A stretch of DNA of 64,000 bases, from positions 62,001-126,000 of the forward strand of contig JANYDK010000121.1 of NCBI GenBank assembly GCA_025363655.1, read 5' to 3'. The DNA is from Deltaproteobacteria bacterium. GTDB lineage: Bacteria > Myxococcota_A > Polyangia > Polyangiales > JADJMO01. This document shows, one piece after another, positions 19,926 to 28,172 of this stretch (position 1 is the first letter of the stretch; each line of letters starts with the position of its first letter). The notes beneath the pieces are model-generated. The model had not been told where the DNA came from and made no database searches. It saw only the letters and a program-made list of their open reading frames with translations. A program made the translations under genes and the position numbers.

Positions 19926-20361
19926 GCGCGACCATCTCGTCGTGCGTCCCGCCCTTGTCGGGGTGCGCCTCGGCTGCCTTCTTCTTGTACGCGGCCCGCA
20001 CCGTGCGCAGCGTCGTCGGCCAGGAAATTCCCAGCGGCGCGAGATCGACGTCGACGTGCGACTTCTTCTCGTCGACGTCGACGGGCTTCGGTTTCTTCGC
20101 GCCCGGCCACGGCGGATCGTCTCCGCGCGCTTGCCTCTCGGCGGCGACGGCGAACTGCGCGTCGAGCTCCATCCACGAGCGACAGCCGCGCACCTTGGCC
20201 ATCGCTTGAAAGGCGGCGTGACGGGCGCCGTTCTCGTCGGCGGCATCACCACGGGCGTCGGGGAGCGTGAAACGATCGGGCGTCGGCCTCGTCGTCCACC
20301 ACGCCGACCACGTCACTCGGCCCTTTTTTCTAGGCCCAATCGCGTAGAGGCCGGTCGTCAC
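19882..20361 (-). CDS. J-domain protein
   Basis: A 159-residue protein with a C-terminal J domain. WPTTLRTVRAAYKKKAAEA leads into HPDKGG (about residues 133-138), the motif that stimulates Hsp70 ATPase, followed by the third helix MVALNRAFAAAKKAL. The first 100 residues are not a J-protein module I know and carry WSAWWTTRPTPDRF. The GTG start at 20361 overlaps the TGA of the Bax1-like gene (GTGA), so translation is coupled. A J protein fused into a helicase-nuclease operon suggests an adaptor bringing DnaK to that complex. This is inference. Confidence 0.8.
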   Translation of the reverse strand: MTTGLYAIGPRKKGRVTWSAWWTTRPTPDRFTLPDARGDAADENGARHAAFQAMAKVRGCRSWMELDAQFAVAAERQARGDDPPWPGAKKPKPVDVDEKKSHVDVDLAPLGISWPTTLRTVRAAYKKKAAEAHPDKGGTHDEMVALNRAFAAAKKALGD

Positions 20362-21602
20362 GGGGCGCTTTTTCGGCTCGCGAGGAGATCGGCGCGCTCG
20401 AGGATGACCTTGGCGCTCATCTTCCCTTTGTAGACGTAGAGCGCGCTCGGTAGCTCGTCGCCGAGGACCTCTTCGCTGACGCGGAGACGTTCGCTGACCG
20501 CGAAGAGCACACGTTCGGCGAGGCCTTGCTGCACGAGCTCGACGCGCTTCCAGACGGCGGCGCGGCTCCAGTAGCCCATCACCTCGACGAGCACGCGACC
20601 CTTCTTCGGATGCACCAGCGCGAGATCGGGCACGCAGACGCCGATGCCGGGGAGATCGACGATCTTCGGCGAGGCATCGACGGTCCACTCGCCTGCGTTC
20701 GCGCGCAGGCCTTCGAGGAGCGTCTCGAGCTCTTCGGGAAGGCGCGCTTTGGATTTCGTCTCGTTCCCCGTCTTCGTCTTGTCGCTCTTCTCGCTCGTGC
20801 CACCCTCGTGTCGAAAGACGATCGCGTCGCGCGAAACGCCCCAGCGCACGTCGGCCTCGAGCTCGTAACGATCGCACTCGCGGAGGGCCGGCACGATGAG
20901 CGCGAGCGAGAGCCCGTACTTGGTGACGGCGTCGAAGAGGCTGTAGGGACCGTCGATGGTCAGCGTGTAGCCGTCGTCCTCGCGAGAAATGTTGCACAAG
21001 AGGCGCAAGAACTTCAGCTTGCGAAAAAGCAGCCGATAGCCGGCCGACGAGGCGTTGTGCACCTTCACCCGCACGCGCACGGCGCGGAGGAGCACGGCCT
21101 GCGCGCGGGACTCTTCCCACTGTTCGAGGAGCATCTTCGCGGTGATCGCCGGCGCGCCTTGGAGGCGATGCGCGCTCCGGAGGTCGGCAAAGAGCGCGCT
21201 CTCGAGCGCGAGCGCCGTGATTCCGCGCTCGCTCGCGATCTGCGTCAGCACCTCTTCCCGCGAGAAGACGTCACCATCGTGATGACCTCGCCGCGCCGCG
21301 GCTGCAGCGAGGAAGACTTGGCGACGAATCTCGGCGGGATCTCCGGAGGCCTCGGCCTCGAAGACGCAGCCGTCGAGCGCGAGCTTGCGGAGACCGAGCA
21401 TCATCTTGCGATCGCGTGACTCGGGCTCGACGGCGCCGAGCGCCTCGTCGACCTCGGCGCGACTCTCTCCGACGAAGGTCGTGATCACGCCGAGGATTTC
21501 TTCGGCGAGGATCAACGCGCGCGCGTGCGCCTTCGGATCGAGCGGCGGAACGGCCAGCTCGCCCTTGCGCCTGCGGGCGACGACGAGGTCAGCGGTAAGC
21601 AA
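20358..21602 (-). CDS. DUF790 / Bax1-like nuclease
   Basis: This 414-residue protein matches the DUF790 family, whose archaeal member Bax1 binds XPB and is a structure-specific nuclease. The C-terminal half carries a PD-(D/E)xK-like site: VCVPDLALVHPKKG followed by VLVEVMGYWS. The N-terminal half, with LTADLVVARRR and the YRLLFRKLKFLRL block, is the domain Bax1 uses with its helicase. The start is TTG 21602, with GGAGAG about 7 bases upstream, and overlaps the helicase gene by 14 nt. Together with the helicase it should unwind and incise damaged or branched DNA. Confidence 0.85.
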   Translation of the reverse strand: MLTADLVVARRRKGELAVPPLDPKAHARALILAEEILGVITTFVGESRAEVDEALGAVEPESRDRKMMLGLRKLALDGCVFEAEASGDPAEIRRQVFLAAAAARRGHHDGDVFSREEVLTQIASERGITALALESALFADLRSAHRLQGAPAITAKMLLEQWEESRAQAVLLRAVRVRVKVHNASSAGYRLLFRKLKFLRLLCNISREDDGYTLTIDGPYSLFDAVTKYGLSLALIVPALRECDRYELEADVRWGVSRDAIVFRHEGGTSEKSDKTKTGNETKSKARLPEELETLLEGLRANAGEWTVDASPKIVDLPGIGVCVPDLALVHPKKGRVLVEVMGYWSRAAVWKRVELVQQGLAERVLFAVSERLRVSEEVLGDELPSALYVYKGKMSAKVILERADLLASRKSAP

Positions 21603-22953
21603 CGTGCTCTCTCCGCCGCTCGCTGGTGAACGTCTCGCCGGTGCCGTCGGTGACGAGCTCGTAGAGGACGGCGCGCTTGTCGCCCTTCTTGCGGAGGACG
21701 CGCCCGAGACGTTGCACGTGCTCGCGCACCGAACCACTCCCCGAGAGGACGATCGCGACGTTGGCGTCGGGCACGTCGACGCCCTCGTTGAGCACCTTGG
21801 AGGTGACCACCGCCGAGTAGGTGCCGTCGGCGATTCCCTGCAAAATCTCGCTCCGTTCGCGCACCTTGGTCTGGTGAGTGATGACCGGAACGAGGAACCG
21901 GCGCGAGACGTCGTAAGCGGTGGCGTTGTCTTGCGTGAAGACGAGCGCGCGATCGTGCCTGTGCACGTGCAAGAGGTGTTCGACGTACGCCAACTTCGCC
22001 GGCGCACGGAACGCGAGCTCGCGTTGACGACGATAGGCGCGCATCGCCCTCCGCCCGTCGTCGCTGCGGGAAGAGAGGAGGATGAAATCGCTCCAACCGG
22101 TGGGCGAGGCCATGCGAATGCCGTTGCGTTGGACGAAGGCGCGGTAGGTGCCGCGCTCGGCCTCGTATTCGGCGCGCTCGTCGGGAGAGAGCTCGACGGC
22201 GATGGTCTCGGTCTCGTACTCGGCGAGGAACTCCCCTGCGAGCTCGTTGATGTCGCGTCGATAGACGACCTCGCCGACGAGCGCGTCGAGCTCCGATTCG
22301 CGGCCGTCTTGCCGTTCGGGCGTCGCGGTGAGCCCGAGCCGGAAGGGCGCGATCGAGAGGCGCGCCGAGAGGGCATACGTCGCCCCGGGCAAGTGGTGCG
22401 CTTCGTCGAAGACGAGGAGCCCGAAGCGCGCGCCGAGGTGCTCCATGTGCATGTACGCCGAGTCGTAGGTAGTCACCGTGATCGGCTGCACGTCGTGCTC
22501 GCCTCCTCCGACGATGCCGATCGGCATCGCAAACGTCGAGCGGAGGACGTCGTACCACTGGCGCACCAAATCGAGCGTCGGCGCGACGACGAGCGTGCTC
22601 CGCTTCTTGTCGTCGATGGCCATCGTCGCCACCTGCGTCTTGCCGGCGCCGGTCGGGAGCACGACCACACCGCGACCCTTCGCCGCGCGCCAGGCCGCGA
22701 GCGCTGCGCTTTGGTACTCGCGTGGCTCGCGGTGCACGCGCGCGCCGTGCGGGAGCTCGACGTACCGACGAGCTTCGTCCTCGCAGGTGATGCTCTGGCG
22801 ATGGAGCGCGCGGAGCAGGTCGGCGTAGGCCATCGCTGGCGCACGGTGACACGCGGTGCGCTCGTCCCAAGCGCACGACTCGGGCAAGCCGACTTGTTCG
22901 CGTGGAAGGCCGCGCAGCTCGATCGTGCCGGCGACGAAGGAGACGACCGTCAC
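21589..22953 (-). CDS. XPB-type DNA helicase
   Basis: A 454-residue superfamily 2 helicase. It has Walker A LPTGAGKT (99-106), DEAH at 183-186, motif III LTATPERQD (208-216; RQD stands where XPB has its RED motif) and QRLGRVLRKKG (motif VI) near the C-terminus. The length and the N-terminal SFVAGTIELRGLP fit bacterial and archaeal XPB, 3'-5' helicases acting in DNA repair. The GTG at 22953 overlaps the preceding stop (GTGA). Its downstream neighbour is the DUF790 nuclease, the known partner. All helicase motifs are intact. Confidence 0.9.
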   Translation of the reverse strand: MTVVSFVAGTIELRGLPREQVGLPESCAWDERTACHRAPAMAYADLLRALHRQSITCEDEARRYVELPHGARVHREPREYQSAALAAWRAAKGRGVVVLPTGAGKTQVATMAIDDKKRSTLVVAPTLDLVRQWYDVLRSTFAMPIGIVGGGEHDVQPITVTTYDSAYMHMEHLGARFGLLVFDEAHHLPGATYALSARLSIAPFRLGLTATPERQDGRESELDALVGEVVYRRDINELAGEFLAEYETETIAVELSPDERAEYEAERGTYRAFVQRNGIRMASPTGWSDFILLSSRSDDGRRAMRAYRRQRELAFRAPAKLAYVEHLLHVHRHDRALVFTQDNATAYDVSRRFLVPVITHQTKVRERSEILQGIADGTYSAVVTSKVLNEGVDVPDANVAIVLSGSGSVREHVQRLGRVLRKKGDKRAVLYELVTDGTGETFTSERRREHVAYR

Positions 22954-23633
22954 GACTCGGGCTTGACCTTCGGCTTGTTCTTCGTGGCGGGCGCCGTCGC
23001 CGCGGGTGGTTTCGTCTGCGATCGAGCGTCTTTTATAGGCGATTTCGCGTCGCGCGCGTCCTTCGCCACTTTCGTCTTCGGGTCGACGCGCCGGAAGCGC
23101 GACGGCGCATAGAACGAGAAGCGCAGGTGGTCGGACTCGACGACGACCTCACCTTCTTGCGCGCGCAGTTGGAACGCTTCCACCGGATCCATCGACGGCG
23201 GCAGGGGAATCGTCCGTCGCAGCGTCTTGCCGAAGTCCCAACCGAGCTTGTCGCCCATCGCCGCCAGCCGTCCGTTCACCGTCGCCACCAGGCTGTGGTC
23301 GATCGCCGCCGGCACGCCCTTGAGGTCGACGTCCTCGAGCTCGACCTTGAAGACGAGCTTCCCGCCGAGGGCGTCTTCGACGATCACCGGGCGAATCATC
23401 GCCGAGAGTCGCCGCAGCACGAATCTGAGAGGGAGCCCGGCCACGCTCCACTGGACCTCGGCGCTGGTGTGGATGCGGAGCCCCTCGCCTTTGACGAAAC
23501 CGACGTGCGCCGGCTTCTCCACTTGGAGAAATCGGGCCCTTTTCTCGTCGATTTTCACGGTCAGGGGAAAGAGCTGCCCGAGCAGCTCGACGAGCGTCGC
23601 CTCGTAGATGGTCGCGGTCAGGTGAATGGCCAT
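22950..23633 (-). CDS. conserved-looking protein of unknown function, first gene of the XPB-Bax1 operon
   Basis: This 227-residue protein has no signal peptide. Residues 1-190 are mixed alpha/beta with long alternating segments (KLVFKVELEDVDLKGVPAAI); the last 40 are Lys/Ala/Pro-rich. I cannot assign a family; the beta-rich pattern vaguely recalls lipid-binding folds. The ATG has AAGGTGG nine bases upstream. It overlaps the helicase start by 4 nt and so may act with the helicase-nuclease. Immediately upstream is DNA that encodes a near copy of this gene's own C-terminal APSRFRRVDPKTKV segment, evidence that a paralogue once lay there. Confidence 0.65.
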   Translation of the reverse strand: MAIHLTATIYEATLVELLGQLFPLTVKIDEKRARFLQVEKPAHVGFVKGEGLRIHTSAEVQWSVAGLPLRFVLRRLSAMIRPVIVEDALGGKLVFKVELEDVDLKGVPAAIDHSLVATVNGRLAAMGDKLGWDFGKTLRRTIPLPPSMDPVEAFQLRAQEGEVVVESDHLRFSFYAPSRFRRVDPKTKVAKDARDAKSPIKDARSQTKPPAATAPATKNKPKVKPES

Positions 23634-23640
23634 GGCCTCG

Positions 23641-23710
23641 ATCCACCTTGGTCTCGTTGTCGACGCGACGGAAGTGTGACGGCGCCTGGTAGGCGCGGTA
23701 GCCTCCCTCC
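23641..23710 (-). pseudogene. vestigial 3' end of a paralogue of the 227-residue gene
   Basis: Read on the minus strand, 23641-23710 encodes YQAPSHFRRVDNETKVD, closely similar to FYAPSRFRRVDPKTKVA inside the neighbouring gene (DNA near 23066-23112). No start or rest of a gene remains, so it looks like the tail of a duplicated gene lost by deletion. The ribosome-binding site of the 227-residue gene lies in this remnant (ACCAAGGTGGAT, codons for TKVD). Confidence 0.45.
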
Positions 23711-24106
23711 ATGTCGAGTCAGCTCTTTTCAGCCCTCTCCCGCTTTCGCACCGCGTGGCTGAAGCGAGGGTGGAGCTACGACAACCGCTTCACCTGCGTC
23801 GCATCGACCTTCGACGCCGACAGCGCCCAGGACGCGCGCACCATCATCGCGACCACGTTCCCGCACGCGTGGAGCGATCGCACCCTGCCGAGCGCGCCCG
23901 CCATCTACCGCGAAGTCGCCAAGCGCACCGGCGGCGTTCGTTCGGCGCAGATGATCTTCGGCGCCGAGCCGGTCGGTCACCTCATTCCGTACGGACTCTG
24001 GTGGCCGTGGGAAGAGGGTCGCACCATCTCGCTGCGCGTCGGTCTCGACGGCGCGAGCCAGAACGAGCTCGTCGACATGTGCCAGGTCTTCGGCACCGAG
24101 CTGTAA
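23711..24106 (+). CDS. small protein of unknown function
   Basis: A 131-residue soluble protein, MSSQLFSALSRFRTAWLKRG onward, with a conserved-looking Trp/Pro-rich core (HLIPYGLWWPWEEGRTISLR). No signal peptide, membrane helix or metal motif is seen. It is divergent from the XPB-Bax1 operon, with only 77 bp between start codons, and precedes lon on the same strand by 207 bp. Codon bias is strong, so it is very likely real. Function unknown. Confidence 0.7.
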   Translation: MSSQLFSALSRFRTAWLKRGWSYDNRFTCVASTFDADSAQDARTIIATTFPHAWSDRTLPSAPAIYREVAKRTGGVRSAQMIFGAEPVGHLIPYGLWWPWEEGRTISLRVGLDGASQNELVDMCQVFGTEL

Positions 24107-24313
24107 GCAGCCGCGACGCTCGCAGCTCATCACCCGCGACACCTCTCGGCGCGCGCCCGCATCTGAGTCCAATGGCTCGGCTCGCGGAGACGCGAAAGTC
24201 GTGCCGTTGACGAGTCGCGGTTCACTCTTACGTTGACTCCAAGTTGCCGGGTGCGCGTGTCGCCCCGGTCCATTCCCAAACCGGGCGCGGCATCCCCCGC
24301 CCGAGGAGACACC
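24107..24313 (+). other. intergenic region upstream of lon
   Basis: This 207-bp region carries the lon promoter. It contains GTTGAC twice (24206-24211 and 24232-24237), 26 bp apart, but neither copy is followed at 16-18 bp by a good -10 box, and no sigma-32-type element is clear. GAGGAG at 24303-24308 is the lon ribosome-binding site. No small ORF longer than 13 codons was found. Confidence 0.35.
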
Positions 24314-26725
24314 ATGAGCACCAAGCTGCGTGGCGGCGCACCTGCGCCCGAATCACCGTTCCCTCTTCTCCCGCTCCGCACGGGCGTCCTCTTTCCGGGC
24401 ACCGTCATCACGTTGCCGGTGGGTCGTCCTCGCTCGGTGGCGATGCTTCGCACCGTGCGCGAAGGCGACATTCTCGGCGTCGTCGCCCAGCGCGAGCCGA
24501 AGCATGACAACCCCACCAGCGCCGATCTGCACGCCGTGGGCACCTTCGCGCGCATCGCAAACATCGAGCGTGGCAGCAATGGCGAGTATCACCTTTCGCT
24601 CGAAGGAATCGGCCGTTTTTCCCTGGCCGGAATGGTTCGGAGCGATCCGTTCTGGCTCGGTGAAGGGAGCCTGCTCCCCGATCTCGACGGCGACGTCGCC
24701 GAGTCGATCGTGCTCGCCGAAGCGCTGAAGGAGCGCGTCGCCGAGCTGGCTGCGAACGGCGGCTCGCTCGCGCAAATCGCTCGTAGCGACGCAGACCCAG
24801 GCACCTTCGCCGATCAAGTCGCCGGCGCGCTCGGGCTGCCCACCGAACAAGAGGTGAGGGTCCTCGCCGAGGTCAACGTCCCCGCGCGTCTGCGAATGGT
24901 CGCCGAGCTTCTGACGACGGCCAAAGAGGCGAGCGAGGTCAAGCGCAAGATCGAGTCAGAGGTGCGCAAAGAGCTTGGAAAAGGCCAGCGCGAAGCGATC
25001 TTGCGCGAGCAGATGCGGGCCATCCAGAAGGAGCTCGGTGACGACGACAAGCGCGTCGACGAGCTCTCGGCGTTGAAGAAGAAGCTCGACGAAGTCGGTC
25101 TCTCCGAAGAAGCACGCACGGTCGCCGATCGTGAGCTCCGTCGCCTCGAAGGGATGAACGCACAGTCGGCCGAGCACGGCGTGGTTCGCAACTACCTCGA
25201 GCTCATCGCCGAGCTGCCGTGGAGCAAGCGCGCCGATGCCAAGGTCGAGCTCGACGCCGTCGCGAAGAAGCTCGACGAAGATCACTTCGGTCTCGTCGAC
25301 GTCAAGAAGCGCGTCCTCGAGCACATGGCGGTGATGGAATTGGCCGGAAAAACCAGGGCGAGCATCCTCTGCCTGGCCGGTCCTCCCGGCGTCGGCAAGA
25401 CCAGCCTCGGTCAGTCGATCGCCGACGCCACCGGTCGTCCGCTGGTGCGCGTCTCGCTCGGCGGCGTCGGTGACGAGGCCGAACTGCGCGGTCATCGTCG
25501 CACCTACGTCGGTGCGCTCCCCGGCCGCGTGCTTCACGCGATGAAGAAGGCGAAGGTGAAGAACCCGGTCATCCTCTTCGACGAGGTCGACAAGCTCGGC
25601 AGCGGTTGGCGAGGCTCGCCCGAGGCGGCGCTGCTCGAAATCCTCGATCCCGAGCAGAGCAAGACCTTCGTCGATCACTACCTGGAGATTCCCTACGATC
25701 TCTCGGAGGCGCTCTTCATCTGCACCGCCAACGATCTCGGCAATCTCTCGGCGCCGCTTCGCGATCGGCTCGAAATCATCGAGCTCTCGGGCTACACGCT
25801 CGACGAGAAGCTGCACATCGCCAAGTCGCACTTGGTGCCGAAGCAACTGAAAGATCACGCCATCCCGGCGGGCACGCTCGCGGTCACCGATGGCGCGCTC
25901 TCCGCGATCATCCGCGACTACACGCGAGAGGCAGGCGTGCGTCAGCTCGATCGCGAAATCGGCAAGCTCTGCCGCTCGGTCGCGTTGCAGGTGGCTCGCG
26001 CCGTCGATCACAAGATCGCGAACGTCACCGTCGAAGAGAGCGATCTCGTGAAACCGCTCGGGAAAACCCGCTTCTTCAGCGACGTCGCCGAGCGTACTTC
26101 GGTTCCGGGCGTGGCCACCGGGCTCGCGTGGACGCCGGTCGGTGGTGACATCTTGTTCATCGAGACGTCGAAGATGGTCGGCAAAGGTCGTCTCGAAATC
26201 ACCGGACAGCTCGGCGACGTGATGAAGGAGTCGGCCAAGGCGGCGCTCACCTACGTGCGCAGCCACGCCGAGGAGTTGGGCGTCGATGCCGCGGCGCTCG
26301 AGTCGCTCGACCTGCACATCCACGTGCCGGCGGGCGGTGTTCCCAAGGACGGCCCCTCGGCCGGTGTCACCATGTTCACCGCGCTGACGTCGCTCCTCAC
26401 GGGGCGAAAAGTGCGCAGCGACACGGCGATGACGGGCGAGGCCACGCTCCGTGGGCGCGTGCTCCCGGTCGGCGGCATCAAGGCGAAGGTCTTGGCGGCG
26501 CACCGAGCGGGCATCACGCGAGTGGTTTTGCCCGCAAAAAACCGCCGCGATCTCGATGACGTTCCCCAAGCGGCGCGCGAGGTGATGGAGTTCATCTTCA
26601 CCGACGACATGGCCTCTGTCATCAAGGCAGCGCTGGAGGAGACGTCGAGCGAGCCGACCACGACCGCCAAGATCGAACGCGCGATCGTTTCGAGCAGCTC
26701 GGGTGGCGCGGGAGCCGTCATCTAG
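24314..26725 (+). CDS. lon: ATP-dependent Lon protease
   Basis: An 803-residue Lon, normal in length. The N-terminal substrate-binding domain (PLLPLRTGVLFPGTVITLPV) runs to about 200, then a coiled linker (LGKGQREAILREQMRAIQKE). The AAA+ module has Walker A GPPGVGKT (356-363) and pore-loop region RGHRRTYVGALPGR. The protease domain has catalytic Ser682 in PKDGPSAG and Lys725 in the GGIKAKVLAAH segment. ATG 24314 is set by GAGGAG six bases upstream. Lon degrades misfolded and regulatory proteins; myxobacteria have two, and this single copy cannot be assigned to lonV or lonD from sequence alone. Confidence 0.97.
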   Translation: MSTKLRGGAPAPESPFPLLPLRTGVLFPGTVITLPVGRPRSVAMLRTVREGDILGVVAQREPKHDNPTSADLHAVGTFARIANIERGSNGEYHLSLEGIGRFSLAGMVRSDPFWLGEGSLLPDLDGDVAESIVLAEALKERVAELAANGGSLAQIARSDADPGTFADQVAGALGLPTEQEVRVLAEVNVPARLRMVAELLTTAKEASEVKRKIESEVRKELGKGQREAILREQMRAIQKELGDDDKRVDELSALKKKLDEVGLSEEARTVADRELRRLEGMNAQSAEHGVVRNYLELIAELPWSKRADAKVELDAVAKKLDEDHFGLVDVKKRVLEHMAVMELAGKTRASILCLAGPPGVGKTSLGQSIADATGRPLVRVSLGGVGDEAELRGHRRTYVGALPGRVLHAMKKAKVKNPVILFDEVDKLGSGWRGSPEAALLEILDPEQSKTFVDHYLEIPYDLSEALFICTANDLGNLSAPLRDRLEIIELSGYTLDEKLHIAKSHLVPKQLKDHAIPAGTLAVTDGALSAIIRDYTREAGVRQLDREIGKLCRSVALQVARAVDHKIANVTVEESDLVKPLGKTRFFSDVAERTSVPGVATGLAWTPVGGDILFIETSKMVGKGRLEITGQLGDVMKESAKAALTYVRSHAEELGVDAAALESLDLHIHVPAGGVPKDGPSAGVTMFTALTSLLTGRKVRSDTAMTGEATLRGRVLPVGGIKAKVLAAHRAGITRVVLPAKNRRDLDDVPQAAREVMEFIFTDDMASVIKAALEETSSEPTTTAKIERAIVSSSSGGAGAVI

Positions 26726-26803
26726 TCAGCCGCGGGAGGCGGAAACCGTCTGCGACGCTCGTGCGTAGTACTGGGAGACCACGACGCGACGAAGAAGACG
26801 ACG

Positions 26804-26811
26804 AAGGAGGG
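26804..26811 (+). promoter_or_regulatory. strong Shine-Dalgarno for the 34-residue ORF
   Basis: AAGGAGGG lies seven bases before the ATG at 26819, nearly the full anti-Shine-Dalgarno complement. It is the main reason for accepting a gene this short. Confidence 0.75.
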
Positions 26812-26818
26812 ACCATCC

Positions 26819-26923
26819 ATGAACCCGGTGCACATCGAGATCGCCGAGGACACGTACGTCACCAACGAGCAGTCGGTGCTCATCGTCTGGTGGATTCTCA
26901 CCCAAGGACGCGGCTGGGCCTGA
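26819..26923 (+). CDS. 34-residue small protein downstream of lon
   Basis: This short ORF has a near-perfect ribosome-binding site (AAGGAGGG, seven-base spacing) and G or C at about 30 of 33 third positions after the ATG, as in genuine genes here. The peptide is MNPVHIEIAEDTYVTNEQ followed by SVLIVWWILTQGRGWA: an acidic, beta-prone N-terminal half and a short hydrophobic Trp-rich C-terminal half. It could be a small membrane peptide or a peptide precursor; it has no Cys and no GG leader. It lies 93 bp after lon and ends just before a convergent lipoprotein gene. I do not recognise it. Confidence 0.6.
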   Translation: MNPVHIEIAEDTYVTNEQSVLIVWWILTQGRGWA

Positions 26924-26949
26924 GCCCTCTCCACTCGTAGGCGATTTCG

Positions 26950-27351
26950 CTACGGCGTCTGCGCCACGACGGTCACCGGCACCTTGATGCTCCCCTCGGC
27001 ACCAGGGCTGTCGGTGATCTCGAGCGTGCCCGTCCCCGGCGCGCCGCCGACGAGAAAGTACTCGCCGGCGCCGTAGCCGTGGACGAGCGTGCACGTGGTG
27101 TCGTTGCGCACCTGGAGAATGTCCTTCGACGGCTTGTCGTCGACGTAGCCGCTGATGGTGAACGCGACGCCGATGCCCTCCGAGATGGTGATGCCGGCGC
27201 TCGAGGCCTTCACCGGAATCGGCGGCTGATTTTCTGCAATCAGATCGACGCGCGTGAGCTGCGGCGCTGGGTCGTGATGGCATCCGGTGATGACGAGCGC
27301 AGCGGTCGCCGAGACGATCGCGAGCGCGAAGGCTTGCTGGGAACGGCGCAT
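26950..27351 (-). CDS. putative lipoprotein with Ig-like domain
   Basis: The 133-residue product starts MRRSQQAFALAIVSATAALV and its signal peptide ends ITGC, giving a lipid-modified Cys24. The rest is beta-rich (VAFTISGYVDDKPSKDILQV) and ends in an alternating stretch resembling one Ig-like domain. ATG 27351 lies 2 bp after the stop of the upstream lipoprotein gene, so the two are coupled. It is the last gene of a run of lipoproteins. Function unknown. Confidence 0.72.
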   Translation of the reverse strand: MRRSQQAFALAIVSATAALVITGCHHDPAPQLTRVDLIAENQPPIPVKASSAGITISEGIGVAFTISGYVDDKPSKDILQVRNDTTCTLVHGYGAGEYFLVGGAPGTGTLEITDSPGAEGSIKVPVTVVAQTP

Positions 27352-27353
27352 GA

Positions 27354-28133
27354 TCACGTCCCCACCGTGACGGTGACGTCGCCGCTCTTGGCGCCCAGCG
27401 TGACGTGGAGCTTGGCCACGCCCGTCTTCAGGAGCTTGGTTTTGAGGATATTTTGGGTGTCGTCGCCGTCGATGGCGAGCACCGTCGGATCGCTCGTGGT
27501 CCACTTGCAGGTGAGCGCGCCAGCGAGGAGGCGACGGTCTTTGGTCAGCGGGACGACGCGAAAGAGCATGCTCGCGGCGCTGCTCGACGAGAGCGTGAGA
27601 TCGAGACCGGGCACCGTCACCTTGCCCTTGAACGATCCGCCGCCGGTCGGTTCGGTGTTGGCGAACTCGAGGTGATCGACGTCGACGATCTTCAGGTGCA
27701 CCAGATCTTCGTTGCCCGACCAGATGCCGAGGACGGCGACGAAGCCGACGCGTTTGGCCTGATATCCAGGCGCGGCGCCGCTGGTGTCGATGGCCAGGAG
27801 ATCGAGATCTCCGCTCTGCGTGATGCCGGTGCCCGCGCCTTTGGCCTCGTCGGCGTTCGACTTGTAGGCGACGGAGAACGTCGAGCCGACGGCGACGTTG
27901 GGGAGGTTGGTCGACGGATCGACGATCGGGATGTCGGCGTTGTCGTTGCACTGCGCGTCGGCGCCGTGCCCGCAGACGTAGCTGAACTTGCCGCGTCCGA
28001 GCTCACCCGGCTGCACGCCGTGCGTCGGATCGTCGGTCTTCTTGCAGCCTGTGAGTGTGACGAGTGCGCCGAGTGCGCTGAGCAGACCGAGCGTGGTCAA
28101 CAGCCTCGACGAGGTGATCGTGAAACGTGCCAT
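27354..28133 (-). CDS. putative lipoprotein
   Basis: A 259-residue lipoprotein: signal MARFTITSSRLLTTLGLLSA, lipobox LTGC at about residue 30. A Cys pair (YVCGHGADAQCN) near residue 55 may form a disulfide. The C-terminal region is beta-strand-rich with an Ig-like end (LKTGVAKLHVTLGAKSGDVT). The start ATG is preceded by GAGGGGG. It sits in the lipoprotein cluster, coupled to the next gene by a 2-bp gap. No enzyme motif is visible; surface structure or ligand binding is inferred. Confidence 0.72.
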   Translation of the reverse strand: MARFTITSSRLLTTLGLLSALGALVTLTGCKKTDDPTHGVQPGELGRGKFSYVCGHGADAQCNDNADIPIVDPSTNLPNVAVGSTFSVAYKSNADEAKGAGTGITQSGDLDLLAIDTSGAAPGYQAKRVGFVAVLGIWSGNEDLVHLKIVDVDHLEFANTEPTGGGSFKGKVTVPGLDLTLSSSSAASMLFRVVPLTKDRRLLAGALTCKWTTSDPTVLAIDGDDTQNILKTKLLKTGVAKLHVTLGAKSGDVTVTVGT

Positions 28134-28172
28134 CGGAACCCCCCTCGGGCCGAGCTTACGTCACTACGACCG

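Noticed and set aside
24172-24210. A 12-residue ORF between two genes upstream of lon
   Set aside because: No ribosome-binding site and too short to support.
24206-24260. Candidate -35/-10 promoter for lon at the GTTGAC copies
   Set aside because: No -10 box at the right spacing from either copy, so I did not call it.
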